A DNA stretch of 64,000 nucleotides from Vitrella brassicaformis (taxonomy: Eukaryota; Sar; Vitrellaceae). The stretch lies in NCBI GenBank assembly GCA_001179505.1, contig CDMY01000243.1, positions 446,066 through 510,065 on the forward strand. Reading direction: 5' to 3'. Position 1 is the first letter of the stretch. The number at the start of each line of letters is the position of its first letter. This document shows positions 27,733 through 41,400 of this stretch, piece by piece. The notes under the pieces are model-generated. The model searched no databases. It was not told the origin of the DNA and saw only the letters and a program-made list of their open reading frames with translations. Position numbers and translations under genes: made by a program.

Positions 27733-30619
27733 ATGATGTTGAAGACCGGCGTTGTGTCAGCCCTGCTGCTGCTGGGTGCATGCCTGGGCCTCCTTGGGGC
27801 TGCTGCAGAGGAGATCATAGTCGGCAAGAACATCACAGGTAGGTGGCTGGGATGGGTGGGATACACCCAGGCGACAGCAGCAACAATGGGGCGCAGAGAA
27901 GGAGCAGCGGCGAGAGAGATATATGCACAGATCTGATGAATGTGTGACTGACTCATCTGGGCATTTGTTGGGGGTGGCTGTGCTTGCGGTGTTGTCTTGT
28001 GTGCAGAGGATGCGCGGTGGACCGCTGACAACACCTATTTGCTGACGGAGCAGATCTACGTTAAGGAGCCGGCAGAACTCTACATCGAACCCGGTGCGCG
28101 CTTGTGTGTGCGAATCATCCATCCACCCGTCAGGCACCAGGATGGCTGAATGCAGTGAATGCAGCTCATGATGCAGGCCTGTGTGTCTATGTGCGCGTCG
28201 ATTCAGGTGTGACGGTCAAGGCTGAGACCTTCGACAGCAGGGGGTGAGCGAGCACATGAATGACGTCGATCGACAAGAAAGACGGACTGACCGCGTGCAG
28301 TCATGTGTCTGTGGTTGTGTGTGTGTGTGTGTGTGTGTGTGTGTCAGGTACACGACGGCCCTCATCATCAACTCGGGCGCCACCATACGAGTGAGACCAC
28401 ACTGCGTTGCCTTACCTGCCCTACACCCATCAAACCAAACGCGTCTGTGCATGCGCGTGCGTATGTGCCTGTCAATTGATGCATTGATGCATTCATGACA
28501 CATGGATATCAATCAGGCGATGGGGACGAGGGATGCGCCGATCACCTTCTCGGCCAACCAGCCTCCCGAGGCCATGCAGAACGCCAGGGGGCTCTGGGGT
28601 GGCATCATCGTGCTGGGCCGAGCCCCCACCAACAAGGGCGCCTCGGACGCCATCGAGGGCCTCAGCAACGCCACCTTCGGCGGCACCGACCCCGACGACA
28701 GCAGCGGAGAAATCCACTACACCAGGATATGGCACGGAGGAGCCGGTACGTCAGTCACTAGTGAGTCAGTCAGGTGCACTGCAGTGAGGTCACAAACACA
28801 AGGTCAGGTCGATCAATCAACGTGGATATGATGTGCATTCATTCCATGCATACATACATACAGAGTTGTGGCGCGCGAATGAGATCAACGGGTTGACGTT
28901 TGGTGGTGTGGGTCGCGCCACCAAGGTGGACCACGTGGAGGTGGCATTCAACTACGACGACGGTATCGAATTCTTCGGAGGCACGGTAAGTAAGGCAGGC
29001 AGGCAGGCCGGATGGAATGGGATGCGTGGTCGGGTTTACATGTCTGTCTGTCTGACTGCACTTGTGTGGGGCCGTGTGGTGTGGTGTCTTTGTACAGGTC
29101 GACCTCAAGTACGTGTCCCTGCTGTGCAATGGCGACGACTCACTCGACGCCGATGAGGTCAACACACACACAAAAGAGACAGACGTTCTTACAGGCAGGC
29201 GGGGCATGAGGAGTATATGCGTCTCACTTATCTGTCTGTCTTTTGGTTGCCGACTCCAATACACGCATCACATCAGGGTTACCAGGGCCGCGTGCAGTAT
29301 CTGCTGGTGGTGTTGTGCAAGGACATCGCCGTGGGCGACGACTCGTTGACCGACCATGCCTTCGAGATGGACAACAACGGCAAGGACTACACGGCCTCGC
29401 CCCGCTCCCACCCCATCATCAGCCACGCCACCCTGCTGGGCCCGGGGTCGAGCAAGGACGGGTGTGACAGGAAGGTCAAGCACAGCAAGATGGCCCACTT
29501 CAGGGAGGGGCTGGGCGGCACATTCGCCAACATGATCGTCGCCCACTCGCCCGCCGGTTTCATGTTCGAACACTTCCAGGATGCCGGGGCGGCCAACTTC
29601 ACCCAGGTACTCAAGTACGTATGCGTCTACGGTGGGTGCTCTACACACCTGTTTGTTCGTATGGGGCGGCCTGGCCTGGCCTGGCGTGCATTGCATGTGG
29701 GTAGGGCTTGAGTGTGAGCGGTTCCGGGAATGAGGCCTTCCCTGACTTTCTGTATTTGAGTCCGTCGAATGTGCTGTTCAACGTGGACGATGCCGTCCAT
29801 TCGGAGAGCGACATCGAGCCCCCCACCATCCAGTACATCAGCCAAGACCCACAACTCGCAAACGTACGTCTCTCTCTGTGGCACACACACGCACATGCAC
29901 ACGGGTAGACGGATGGACAGCCATAGATAGATAGGTACATTACATGCCGTCCCTTCGCTCCCCGTGGGTGTGGTGTGTCAATGCAATCAATCGATGCATG
30001 TCATGTGATGTGTGTCAGGTGGACCCGTGTGTGGACGGCCGTGAGGACGCCGACCTGTTCGATCCCAGACCCGCTGCCGGGTCACCCGCATTCTCGTGAG
30101 CCACATACATACATACAAATGAATGCACCGCACCTGGTTGCTGTGCTGCACCACTCCCCACCCCAATGTGCCCGATGGTGTGTCTGTGGTTGTGCGTGTC
30201 TGGCCATCATGGGTGACTGCAGTGATTTGGACGACACGCTCTCTGACGATCCGTTCTTCGACAAAGTGGGCTTCAAAGGTCAGACAGACACGCCCACATG
30301 TCCTTCATGCCCTGTCCCGTGTGCACTGCATGGTTTGGTTGTTCCTCACTGCGTCGTCTTTGCTTCTTTGCTTGCTTTGTTAACACTGGCAGGTGCATTC
30401 AATAGTAGTGACCTGTGGATAGCTGGGTGGACCTGGTGGGCCGACCAAGGCAAGCTCCCACAGACTCAGCAGGAGACAGCCGCAGACGATGCCGCAGAGG
30501 GGGGTGTCACCGATGGCGAGGGCACCTCTGCTGCAACGCCACACACGCGCCCGGCCTCTCTCATGGCGTTCATGCTCACGTCCGTTGCCCTGGTCATCGG
30601 CATGAAAGCGGTGATTTAA
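27733..30619 (+). CDS. Secreted, probably GPI-anchored beta-helix-like protein of bacterial-type family
   Basis: Start Met-Met at 27733 with a signal peptide, VVSALLLLGACLGLLGAAA. About 12 exons follow. Motifs in order: YLLTEQIYVKEPAELYIEPG, VTVKAETFDSRG, TALIINSGATIR, RGLWGGIIVLGRAPTNKGA (about 28590-28640), FGGTDPDDSSGEIHYTRIWH (about 28677-28735), EINGLTFGGVGRATKVDHVE (about 28885-28945), NYDDGIEFFGGT and YVSLLCNGDDSLDADEG. These glycine/aspartate-spaced strands match a family of bacterial secreted proteins or lipoproteins with a right-handed beta-helix-like repeat; I know of no defined enzymatic activity. The C-terminus ends in a hydrophobic tail, ASLMAFMLTSVALVIGMKAVI's first 20 residues being apolar, with Ser/Ala/Thr-rich sequence before it and no basic residues after, suggesting a GPI-anchor signal. 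The membrane anchor type is inference. Confidence 0.82.
28317..28345. repeat. GT dinucleotide microsatellite in an intron
   Basis: About 14 GT units immediately upstream of the acceptor of the exon starting YTTALIINSGATI in the beta-helix-like gene. Confidence 0.9.
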
Positions 30620-33600
30620 TGAGGGTGGGGTAGGGAGGGATGGATGGGAAGGGATGGAGCAGACACGAGGAAGAAACGTTTGTCGTGGCCTGCCTGCCTG
30701 GTCCGGTGTGTGTCTTGTCTTGCTGCCTTGCAAGCAATGCATTCATGAGGGTGGGAGCGTCCGTTTGATGGATGAATGAATGGGCAAACGTTTGGGAGGC
30801 AATGAGGGGCACTCATACAGACAGACAGATGTGCATGCATCCATGCGTAAGGATGGATGGGATGCATTGCAATGCATGGAGTTTAGCCGTCCTTGTACGT
30901 ATGTCTAAGCGTGTGAGTGAGGGAGTGAGTGAGTGTACCAAATTTCTGGTGGGGTGTCTTACGTCCCTGTCTTGCTGTCTGTATGTCTGCTTGTCTGCCT
31001 CCCGTTTTCTAGTCAGTCAGCCGTTGCTTGCGCATCCATCCATCCATCGCACGGGGAGGGGCGATAGATAGAGACCAGCCATCTATCGCTTCGTACGCAT
31101 GTCTATGCATCCTACCTACACACCCACTGACTGGGGATCGCAATGAATACGACCGACACGATGGGTACCGGAAGTAAGTCAAGTCCATCCACTTGTGTGT
31201 CTGGGGGGCTCGGCTTCTCTGGCTGTCTGTCTGTCTGCCTGTGTGTGTCTGTGGTGTGACTTGTTTGTGTCTGCCTATCGCATCAGTTCCACGTACCTCT
31301 ATCTATCTATCGCACAAGTGATCTTTGCGTGTCGTGTCGGGGCATCAACGAGCATCGATGCATGCTGTGCTGCTTGCTGTCGGCTGGGGCGATAGATAAG
31401 ATAGACCGGTGGAAGAACAGACAGACGGACAGGCAGATCGAGACGTGAGACGTCCTGTGGGAAAGAGACGAGCGAGTACTTAGTGGGTGGGTGTGGGTGT
31501 GGTTGGTTGAGTGCATATGGGCACAGGTAGATGAGCGGTGGGCGTGTGATGGGAAATGAAATGCCGACAGACCGGTGTTTTTGAGGCCGGTGTGTCGTTT
31601 TCCCCTCAAACAACAAATACCATACCGGTCGGTGGATAGGATTGATATTCATTGGCGACCTCTTTCGTGTCCGTGGGTGGTTTCGGTGGCCTGGCCTTGA
31701 CTGGCGGGAGTGGGTGGAGGGCCCCGCAGACAGAGTGCCCGACCCGCCTGCCACAAAAGCTCATGAATGAATGAATGAATGAATGGGGGAACAGAGAGAG
31801 AGAGTATTTCTTACATGTACGCCACGCTATGCTGTGCTCTGTTTTGTGTGTGTGTGGCTCTAGTCGTTGCATGACATGACATACGCACGCCCGTTGCCCC
31901 TCGATTGCACCCCCCGCACACCCGTCAGTCAGTCATTATAATGCACCCACTTCTGCGTGTATGTCTGTGTGTGTGTGTATCCCTTTTCCCGCTGTGGGCC
32001 ACAGCACAGCGTGCATTCATCCCACCCATCTGTGTGCAGCTCAGCTGCTGGCCTGCCTGCCAACGGTCGCTCTATTGCTTGCTCCACGAGTGTGGGAGAT
32101 TGGTTGATTGACACACTCACCCACCCACCTGTCTGTGTGTGTGTGTGTGCTATCGTACTTTTATCTGTAAGTGTGGCGCCTCCGTTTTGATACTTCCGTC
32201 AGTCTTTTGATCGAGGACGTTTTGCCGGACAGACGAGGAGGCGAGGAAGGGGTGGCGAGCTTGGTGAGTGATACCGCTGCCTGATGGTTGTTCGTTGTGT
32301 GTGTGATCGATCATTAATGATAAGTATACTACGGTGATTTTCTCGGCTGCCTGCCTGCCTGCCTGCCTGAAGTAGGAAAGTGTGTCGTGTCAACCAACGG
32401 ATATGAGAGAGCAGATGCCACGGCACGGTAGGTTATTCATTGGTCCATCGATCGTTTCGGACATTGCATTGCACGAGGACGTGACAGTGTGTCAGTCAAT
32501 CAATCAACGCAGTGGACGGCCCTTATCAAATCATTCTCACGGTCACCTCTCAGGTCGTCTCGTCTCGTCCACACCACACTTGTTTCTACCGTGAAGCTAG
32601 TAAGACACCCCAAGACACGCAGAGCTCGCTCCGCAAATGCTTTCACTGACGTACGGATGCACGGACGGATGCACTAGCTAGCGAGGGGGTGGGGTACTGT
32701 ATGGGGGGCACGTATAAATGACTGAGATCGGTCGGACTCATGCACACAACACACATGAGTGCGCTCACTCATGATGCATGGCCACACACACACGTGATGA
32801 CTGACATGAATGAATGCACCGGTGGGTGGAATTGTGGGTGGGAGCCATCAAAAATGGGCGCCGACCGCCTGGATCCGATCCATGCGATGCACTCACGTAC
32901 TCACACACACACACACACACTCGTTGGTTCCCTCTCAGTCGGTTGGTTGGTTTTTTCATTCAAACGCACCCACACGAACACTGCCGGCACAGACAGACGA
33001 GACGAGACAACACATACATACCTCACGAGGTGGGGGGNNNNNNNNNNNNNNNNNNNNNNNNNNNNNNNNNNNNNNNNNNNNNNNNNNNNNNNNNNNNNNN
33101 NNNNNNNNNNNNNNNNNNNNNNNNNNNNNNNNNNNNNNNNNNNNNNNNNNNNNNNNNNNNNNNNNNNNNNNNNNNNNNNNNNNNNNNNNNNNNNNNNNNN
33201 NNNNNNNNNNNNNNNNNNNNNNNNNNNNNNNNNNNNNNNNNNNNNNNNNNNNNNNNNNNNNNNNNNNNNNNNNNNNNNNNNNNNNNNNNNNNNNNNNNNN
33301 NNNNNNNNNNNNNNNNNNNNNNNNNNNNNNNNNNNNNGGGGAGCTAGCCATCGAAGTGCTTTAGAGGACCACAAATTGCAAGTAAGACGTATCTATCTAT
33401 CCACTGCAGACCGGACAGCAAGTCAGACAGGCACACAGCAGGCAGGCAGGCCACTCACTCAGTACAAGGAGGGAGGGAGACAGATGTGTGTGGGTTGGTT
33501 CACTAGCCGCCAAAGAGATAGATGGATGGATGGATGGAGTGATGCAGTGATGCCGTCTGTCTGCATTATGTATGCATGCATGCATGTATGTGTATGTATG

Positions 33601-35420
33601 TATGTATGTATGCGATAGATGGAGCGATCAGATCCCTCCCCCCACACTACAAGACAAAACAACACAACACACGACACGACAAGACAAGACACGACAACAA
33701 ATTACACATCAACACGCACTCCAAGCCCCAGTTAGTTAGTTATCAACGTACGTACAAAAGCAGACAGACGACCAAAAGAAGCAAGGAAGGAAGCCAGCCG
33801 GACAGCCAGGTATGTACCTAGTGAACCAACTTGTCCATGCCATGCAAACGAAAATCAAGCATCCATCCACCCGAATGAATGCTATGTCCATCCCTCCCTC
33901 CCTCCCTCCCTTGGTCCGTCGTGTGTCGAGTCCATCAGGGTGCATACATACATACATACATACATAGGTACGTCCATGCGGACTCTCGTATTGAGAATAC
34001 ATGCACGCACCTGCACACCCGATACGATCGATACACACCACACCACACGACCGCCGGCAAAGGGGGCCCCACCCGCCCACCCACTAAAGACAGACACACA
34101 CAACCCCCAAAACACGGCGTATGCATGCACATCCACCCACCCACCCATGCCATACACGTGCACACATGACGATAAAACAACCGTCCCATCAACCAGCCAA
34201 CCAACAATGACCAACGAATCAATCAATCGATGAGGCATGGGCGGGTGAGTGCATAAATAAAACACAACCATTACAGAGAGAGGTAACTTGCCTATAGCCG
34301 TCAGTCACACCACACACACCACACCCATGGATGGACGGATGGATGTACAGAAAAAGACACACACACATCAAGAGATCAAGAGATCAAGACAGACAGACAG
34401 ACAGACATCCAAGCGAACGAGGGAGGAGATGGGCAGACCGGCAGGTAGACAGGCAGACAGATAGATAGGCAGATGGAGGGGCATGGAGGGGCAGGAAGTA
34501 AGCGAGTTACTTACTGCGTTACCTACACTTGTGCAGGGAGGGCACACAGACAGACGCACGTACCGTACAGGCCCAGACATGCAGACAGACAGACAGACAG
34601 ACATGTGAGTGAGTGTGTAGCTAGGTCCACGCATCCACTCACTCCACTAACTCACCCCTCTACCCCCATGGATGTATATGCACTCACTGCACGGGTGTAC
34701 TGAGTGCGAGTGCGATGGATGGAAACGGACGGAGTGGTCCATGTCCTGTGCTGTGCTGGCTTGATGAATGAATGAATGAATGGATGAATAAAGCACACAC
34801 AACGTATACCGATACGTATACACACATAGATAGCATAGCTTGATGTGTGTATGTGTATTGGTATGTGTTATGTGAGTAGATGAGATGGAGTCGGCAGGCA
34901 GGCACTCACTCACAAGCAGCGGGGGGGCTCGGTTCCACCACTCATGGCATGTCACACTGACTGAGGGCACACACACACACAAAGAAAGACATAGATAGGC
35001 AGAGAGTGAGTGACATTGACTAGAGGATGGGAGGGAGGAGAAAGCACTAACTAGTCTGTTCGTGTGTTCACGAACCCACTCACACACAGTGGACTTGCCT
35101 AACGCGTTGGTATGAGTACAAATGCATGGGCTTCTTTATACGTACGTACTTGAGGAAGGCAGCCAACGCGCCAGGACTCAGTTTCGCCAGTTGCAGCACA
35201 AGTAGACTACCTCACTCACGGGGCTGCACACACACACAGTACGGACACGGACACACAGACAGACAGACCGACAGACGGACGGATGCACTCACTCACTCAC
35301 TCACGGAGAGAGCAGCGAGAGGCCCCATAGCACGTCAGTCCCCTCACTAACTCACTAACTGAAGCACACCCCTCTCTCCTCTCTCCCTCCCTCTGTTTCC
35401 CTCTCTCCCTTTCTGCTTGC
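30620..35420. other. Gene-free, microsatellite-rich intergenic DNA
   Basis: About 4.8 kb between two convergent genes. It is made largely of short tri- to pentanucleotide runs (GTCT, ATCT, GATG, TGCC, GTAT, CACA, ACAAC) and contains the assembly gap at 33038-33337. Short open frames occur on both strands but are repeat-derived (His/Thr, Cys/Leu/Ser patterns). I see no conserved gene, RNA gene or transposon in it. Confidence 0.6.
33038..33337. other. Assembly gap: 300 N
   Basis: Exactly 300 ambiguous bases flanked by G runs (TGGGGGG on the left, GGGGAG on the right) inside repeat-rich DNA. A round length of this kind suggests a scaffold gap of estimated or fixed size rather than measured sequence. 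Confidence 0.98.
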
Positions 35421-38400
35421 TTACATGTCCTTGTTGCCTATGTCCCCCCTCTGTGTGGCCATGTGCAGTGCCCGCGACCTCGGGGTCAGGTCACCATGCG
35501 CCTCCTCAGGAATTGCAAGCACACCGCTGCTGTTGGTACCCTCTGAAGACCCCTGCCGCGTCAACCAAGACGACTGGACCCCCACAGCCGCCATGCCCAA
35601 TGCAGGCTCGGAATTGGCGCTGTTTGGCGGGACGGTGGTAGTGGCGCGGCTGCCTACTTCACCCTCGTCAAGCACACGCGAGAATATGTCCAACTTGTGC
35701 TTGCGGAGCAGCTCCGACAGCTTGGTTGTGGTCGCGCCAGTGGCAGTGGCCGTGGCGTGCAGTGGTTCCTCGTCTGTCGCCCTGTCGTTGGTGCCATCGG
35801 GAGGCGTCTTGGACAGGGTGGTGGGCGTGTTGGTGTCCAAGGGTGTCATGTTGTCGGCGTCCGTGGGGTCCAGCTGCTCGGTGGTGAGCGTGGGGGCGGC
35901 CTCGTAGGCCTTGTTGGGGTTGGCGCGGCGCCGCCGGCCGCAGCAGCCGCCATTGAGAAACCAACTGGTGACTGCCTGCCATATGCACTTGCGGATGCCG
36001 ACCACGGCGTGGAACATCTTGCTCTTGGCCCGCTTGGGGAATTGCAACTCCACGTCGAGACCCAAACCGCTGGCCGCACCTGCACGTGGACACCAACAGG
36101 TGCAGTGCAGGCGTTGGTTGCATGCATCGACTGCCTCGTGTGCGTGGGTGGTGCTTGCCTTGCCTTTCGCACGTCTGTGTGTGTGGGTCTGTGTGTTGCT
36201 CACTGTGTTTGAGGACTTGTGTGTGCATGTTTTGCTGTCTGGAGAGTATCTGTGAGACCATCTCCTCGTCGTCCAGCAGCGCCACGTGCAAATCCTCAAC
36301 CTGACAACAAACATCAATCAAACAACACAAGACATCGGCCGGCCTCCCTCCCCCCCTCCCTCTGATGTCCTTGTCTTACTAACCGTCATGCCCAGCTGTA
36401 GTGCCTCTGATCGAGCGTCCCTCGCGAGCCGGTCGAAGGCCTGACGGATGCCCACTATCAGACGAACCTGCACACATACACACAGGGAGGGAGGGAGGGA
36501 TGGATGTGGTGTTGGTTGGCTCTCTCTGATCACATCATGTGTGCCTATCTATCTATGTAACATACCTTTTGTATGGCACATCTCCACCGCACCCGCGGGT
36601 GCTTCTTGAAGGCCGCCTCCGCATCAGCCGGGGTGCCACTCCCGCTCACACTCAGCAGCCCGGCTGACGTCTTGCTGCTCTTCCATACCTTGCGGAATAG
36701 GCTCACTGCAGACTCGCTGCCCGTCGAGGGGCGGCCGCTCGCAATGCTTGACGTGTTGGATGGCAGACGGAAGAACGAATGCAGCTTCTTGACGCTACGC
36801 CCACGGGGGAGGGCCGCAGGGTCGTTACTGCCGTCGGCAGTCTTGCTCAGGTCATCCTCCCCGGCCTCCTTCTTGTCTGCCGCAATAGGCGCAGCAGGAG
36901 GTGTATTGTCCTGTTCATCGGCGCTCTCGATTCCGCTGCTGCGGTTGCTGTCGTGTGTGGTGGTCCGCTCCAGCACCGCACCAGCGGGCGGGGGCGGCAA
37001 AAGGAGCTTGCCGGTGCCCCCATCACCCACACTACCATCGCCATCGGCCGTCGCGTTGTCTCGCCTGGATGTGGCGTCGAGATCCTCCTCCTCAATGCTC
37101 TCGAGGTTGCTCTGGTTGGTCTCCTTGCGCAGCAGGGACCTCGGCGCCGTTGCAGGTGGTGGGTCCTCAGCCTCACCGTCGGATTGGCCCCTAACCGAGT
37201 GATCGGTGTCGCTCTCCTCCCCGCCCACGGCACTCTCGAGCAGCCCACAGGTGCCGGCGGCACTACTCTGGTTGGTACCCATACGTGAGAGGGGCTCTTG
37301 GGTGGTCAGCGAACGGTCGCCAGCCAGAGGGGGCGACAGCAGCTTCTCACTCATGGTTGCAATCCCCTTGCCACCATCATGGAGGTCCAGGGCGGCCGAG
37401 ATACCCCCGACACCACCAACACCCGTCGCCCTTGAATCGCCCCCTTCCCGTCTCTCAAACGCATCGGGGCTGAGGCTTCTGCCCCGCCTGAAGGCACTCA
37501 GTGCCCGCACGGCCGTGGCCACTGATCGGAACCGCCGGAGTGCGTCGGATGGAGGGTCCATAGCTGTGCTGCTGGCCTCCCGTGAGGGCGGACTGTTTTC
37601 TCGTGTGAGGCTGTTGGACCTGCCCTGCAGGCTTCCGGGTGTGGATGTCCTCCTGAGGATGTCGCTGGCCTGCCGGATGAAGGCTGGGGTGGAGGGGGTC
37701 CGCTGCACCGTGGAGGAAGAGTTGGTGGCGGACCCGCGTGTGCCAAACCGCTTGCTCTTCTTCTTGACCATCGCAGCCTTCCTGCTGCTGATCACTATCC
37801 CCTGCAAGTAGATGCAAACAGACAGCCACACGGGGTGGGCGGCTGGCTGGATGGTCAAACCACACCGATCCCATGCTAACTAAGGTGCGTGCTTACCTTG
37901 AGCATTCGGATGCCGACAGGTTCCCTGCTGGTGCCTGCCAGCAGCAGGTTGGGGTCGATGCGTTTGATCTCCTCTCTGGCCTCGGCCAGCTGCTTCTGTG
38001 TGGCCTGGCGGTGGAAGACCCGCACGATGGCCTCGTGGACGAAGAACACGTCGAAGTAGGCCACCGCCTTGTGCAGCTGCGGCGCTACCGCCTCCTGAAC
38101 TACCTCCTTGACGAAATCCCTGACACACGATCAACGAGACAAGGGACACCAGTTCCACAATCCATATGCTCTCATGCCATGCGTGGCGTCGTATGGGTGT
38201 CAGTCATTCACTGACTTTTCTCTTTCTGAGAGTCGTGAGATGTCGAGCAGCTCGCCCCTGGCGCCCTCTCCCTTGCGCAGGTAAATCTTGCCCTGGTCCA
38301 GCATGACGATTGACCGGATCACCTTGGGCACCGGCGGCGGCCAGATGTACTTGGTGCACCAACCCGACACACGACGGCCGAATGACGACTGGTGCTTCCC

Positions 38401-41400
38401 TCCGTGGGGCTCCTTGCCGTCCTCTTCATTGCTGTCACCAGCCCCTTCCTCTTGTTGCTTGAGGTTATCGAGGGCCTTTGTCCGTGTGTCCATCCAGGCC
38501 TTGATGTAGGACCGGCAGAACCACAGCAGCGCCCGCACCACAAACACACCCTGCAGGCAGGCATATGGGGGGATCAAGACAGAAATGTATGTATGTATGC
38601 GGACGAAGAGAGAGAGAAGGGCGGGTGGGTGGGTGTTGACATACGTACGTGGAACACGATGATGAATATGACGACGGCGTACTCGGCACCCATCTCCAGC
38701 ACACTCGACTCGGCATTCAAACTCTCCTGTGTACCGCATCCATCGCACACACACAACACAACACAGCGGGATTCAATGAATGCGTATGAGCTGCCAGTGA
38801 ATCAGCCAGCGGCCATCCACCCACCCATCCCTACCAGCACGGGTACACAGAGTAGTGTGAGGAGGTATGCCCAGAGTGCGTGTGCCTCCAGCGAGTCGCA
38901 CACCTTGAACGCCCTGTTGTCGTACGGCTCATAACACGCTAGAAACACATGGATGACACACACCCCACGTTGTCCATTTCTGAATCGCCCCTGAGTCTCC
39001 CTCCCTCTGTCTGTCCGTCTCTTGCTCACCGTTAAGGAAGAGTGACACGACGGCCAGCAGAAGGAAGACGATCAGCTGATGTGTGGAGTTGACGAACGGC
39101 AGGGCCTCGGGCAAGTCGACCATCACACGACGAAACATCGCCCACGCCTCCCCTTATATATATGACACACACATGTCATGACACACACAACAAAGCCGTG
39201 TCAGCCAATAGTGTTTGTGTGCGTGGTGCCTGAGGCTCACTTACACCAGTAGAACTGTGGTTCATATCCGCTGTAGAGGAATCCATATCGCTTCTTGACG
39301 TTTTCCTCGTGGAGTCTGTGTCGTATGCGCCACATGACGACCACGACGAGGAGGGGCAGGCCGAGGGTCCACAGCAGCACCCCAGCCACCGACAGCCAGT
39401 ACCAGGGCATGTGGTCGCCCTCACACACCACACTCGGGGCGGCATCCACTCGCGGACGGTCTATCGTGATGCAATTCATGTTGATCACAAATTGCTGAAC
39501 AAACCAACAAACCAAACAAACGACAAATGAATGAATGGGCGGGCACTGTATTGTTGCTGTTTGTCTGTCTATTGTCCGTCGGCTTGGCTTGGCTTCCCTC
39601 TGTCTTCTCTCTTTTTAGCCTACACACCCCAGCCCACCTTGGTCATGAGAGGGTGGAGCAGTACGATGAGTACGACAATACATGAGGTGGCCTTCTGGCC
39701 GACCTCAGCCCAGAAACTCTGCTCCTCATCCTCCTTGCCACGCAAAAAGTTCTGCAGCCGACCCAAATACACGTTGTTGGTCTGATCCTGCTGATCACCC
39801 CCACGACCACTAGCACCCTCCAATGCAGTACCACCAGCACCCCCGCCACCGCTGCCACTGCCGGCTGCCGCTCCTGCTGCTCCTGCTGTCGGCTGCGACT
39901 CTGTCTTGGGCCGTCTCTTGCGGGAGACCCAGACCTTGGCAGCGTAGAAGCCCGTGATGACCATGACAGTGGCTGGGGGGAAGAGGAACGCGAGTATGCA
40001 GAGGACGTGTATCGCGGGCATCGAGACGACGGCGCACTCGAGGCCGACGAAGTTGAGAAGCGGATTCGTGAGCGACTCAAGGTACATGATGAAGGACGAG
40101 ATCGACTGGACGCTCTGCAGACTCACCACCTCCATCGCCATCCCCACAGCTGGACCGCTGCAACCAACAAATGCAATCAATCCAATGCAGACAGACAGAC
40201 AGGGAGGGAGGGAGGAAGGAAAACAAAAACACACGACATTCATTCGTTTAGCCATGGCAGTCAGTCAGTCAGTCAGTCAGGGGGGAGGGGATCTCACTCG
40301 GTCACTCACTGACCATATCTCAAACCACGTCTGGGCGATTTTGAATATGGATCCCTGAACGCCCACCGACTCAGCGCCGTCGATGAGTGTCCACCTCATG
40401 AGGAAGGCCGCCATCCCGAAGCACACCCCGAGGATGAGGCCCAGCTTGACCCACGCCCACCAGGGATCCTCACACTCGCGACACGGACCGTAGTGCAGAA
40501 ACGGATCCGCAAACCCATCCCTACACACAGACAAGACAGACAGCCAGTACTGCAGTACACCACTAACCTGCGTGTGTGTACGTCTGTGTGTGTGTGTGCC
40601 TCCCCTCCCTCTCTCTCTTGTGTTAGTTAACACGACCGACTCACTGGCATGTGAGGCAGAGGTCGCCGGTGGATCCCTTCTGGCACACATTCTCCCCCAA
40701 GCACCGCTCCTCGTCGGGGCACTGCAGGAACGTGTACAGCTTGGACGACTGCGCGTACACGTCAAAGTCAGCCTGGTCGTTGGCAGACGGACCACCACCA
40801 CCACCTGCCGCTGACGCATTGCCCGAAGCCGATGGTGCTGCTGCTCCTGACGGTGATGACGAGACGGCAGATTTGCCAGCCATGGGTGGGGCTGGCGTGC
40901 CGCTTCGCTGTTCGTTCCCCTGCCAGTCACCGGGTGCGAGGAAGGTTGTGAACCGATGGTAGCCGGAGAGGGCCACCGGGTTAGCTCGCTGCTCGGGCAA
41001 CGTGCAGTTGGCACCAATTGGACACTGTAATCCATGTTATCAATCACCCACACGGACAGACAAGAGGTATGTGCAGGCGGTGCTGTGCTGTGTCCAGATG
41101 CCTTGGCTGGCTGGCTGGGCTGACCATGGTGCAAGTGGACGCCGCGGCCTCCTCTGCGATTGTGCCCTCAGGGCACTCGGAACACTTGGCGGACGACATG
41201 AACGCTGCGAAAAAACCAGGCCTGACACACGTGACACATAAACACACACACACATGACACATTGCAGTGTGTCTGTGGCTGCCCCCCTCCCCTCCCCTCC
41301 CCTCCCCTCCCCCCCGCCCAACTGACTCACTCGCATGGCAGGCAGGAGATGGCGGCTCTGCCGGCGTGGTATCCCTTGGGGCATCTGTTGCACTCAAACA

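Noticed and set aside
32740-33618. Long open frames running across the N gap.
   Set aside because: They exist only because N codons are translated as unknown residues; the flanks are microsatellite DNA.
33400-34900. Possible CRISPR-like or satellite array in the repeat-rich region.
   Set aside because: The repeats are simple tetranucleotide runs of changing type, without regular repeat-spacer structure or a constant long unit.
36573-37811. Long plus-strand open frames opposite the receptor tail exon.
   Set aside because: The minus-strand frame connects by good splice sites to the neighbouring receptor exons; the plus-strand frames do not connect to anything.
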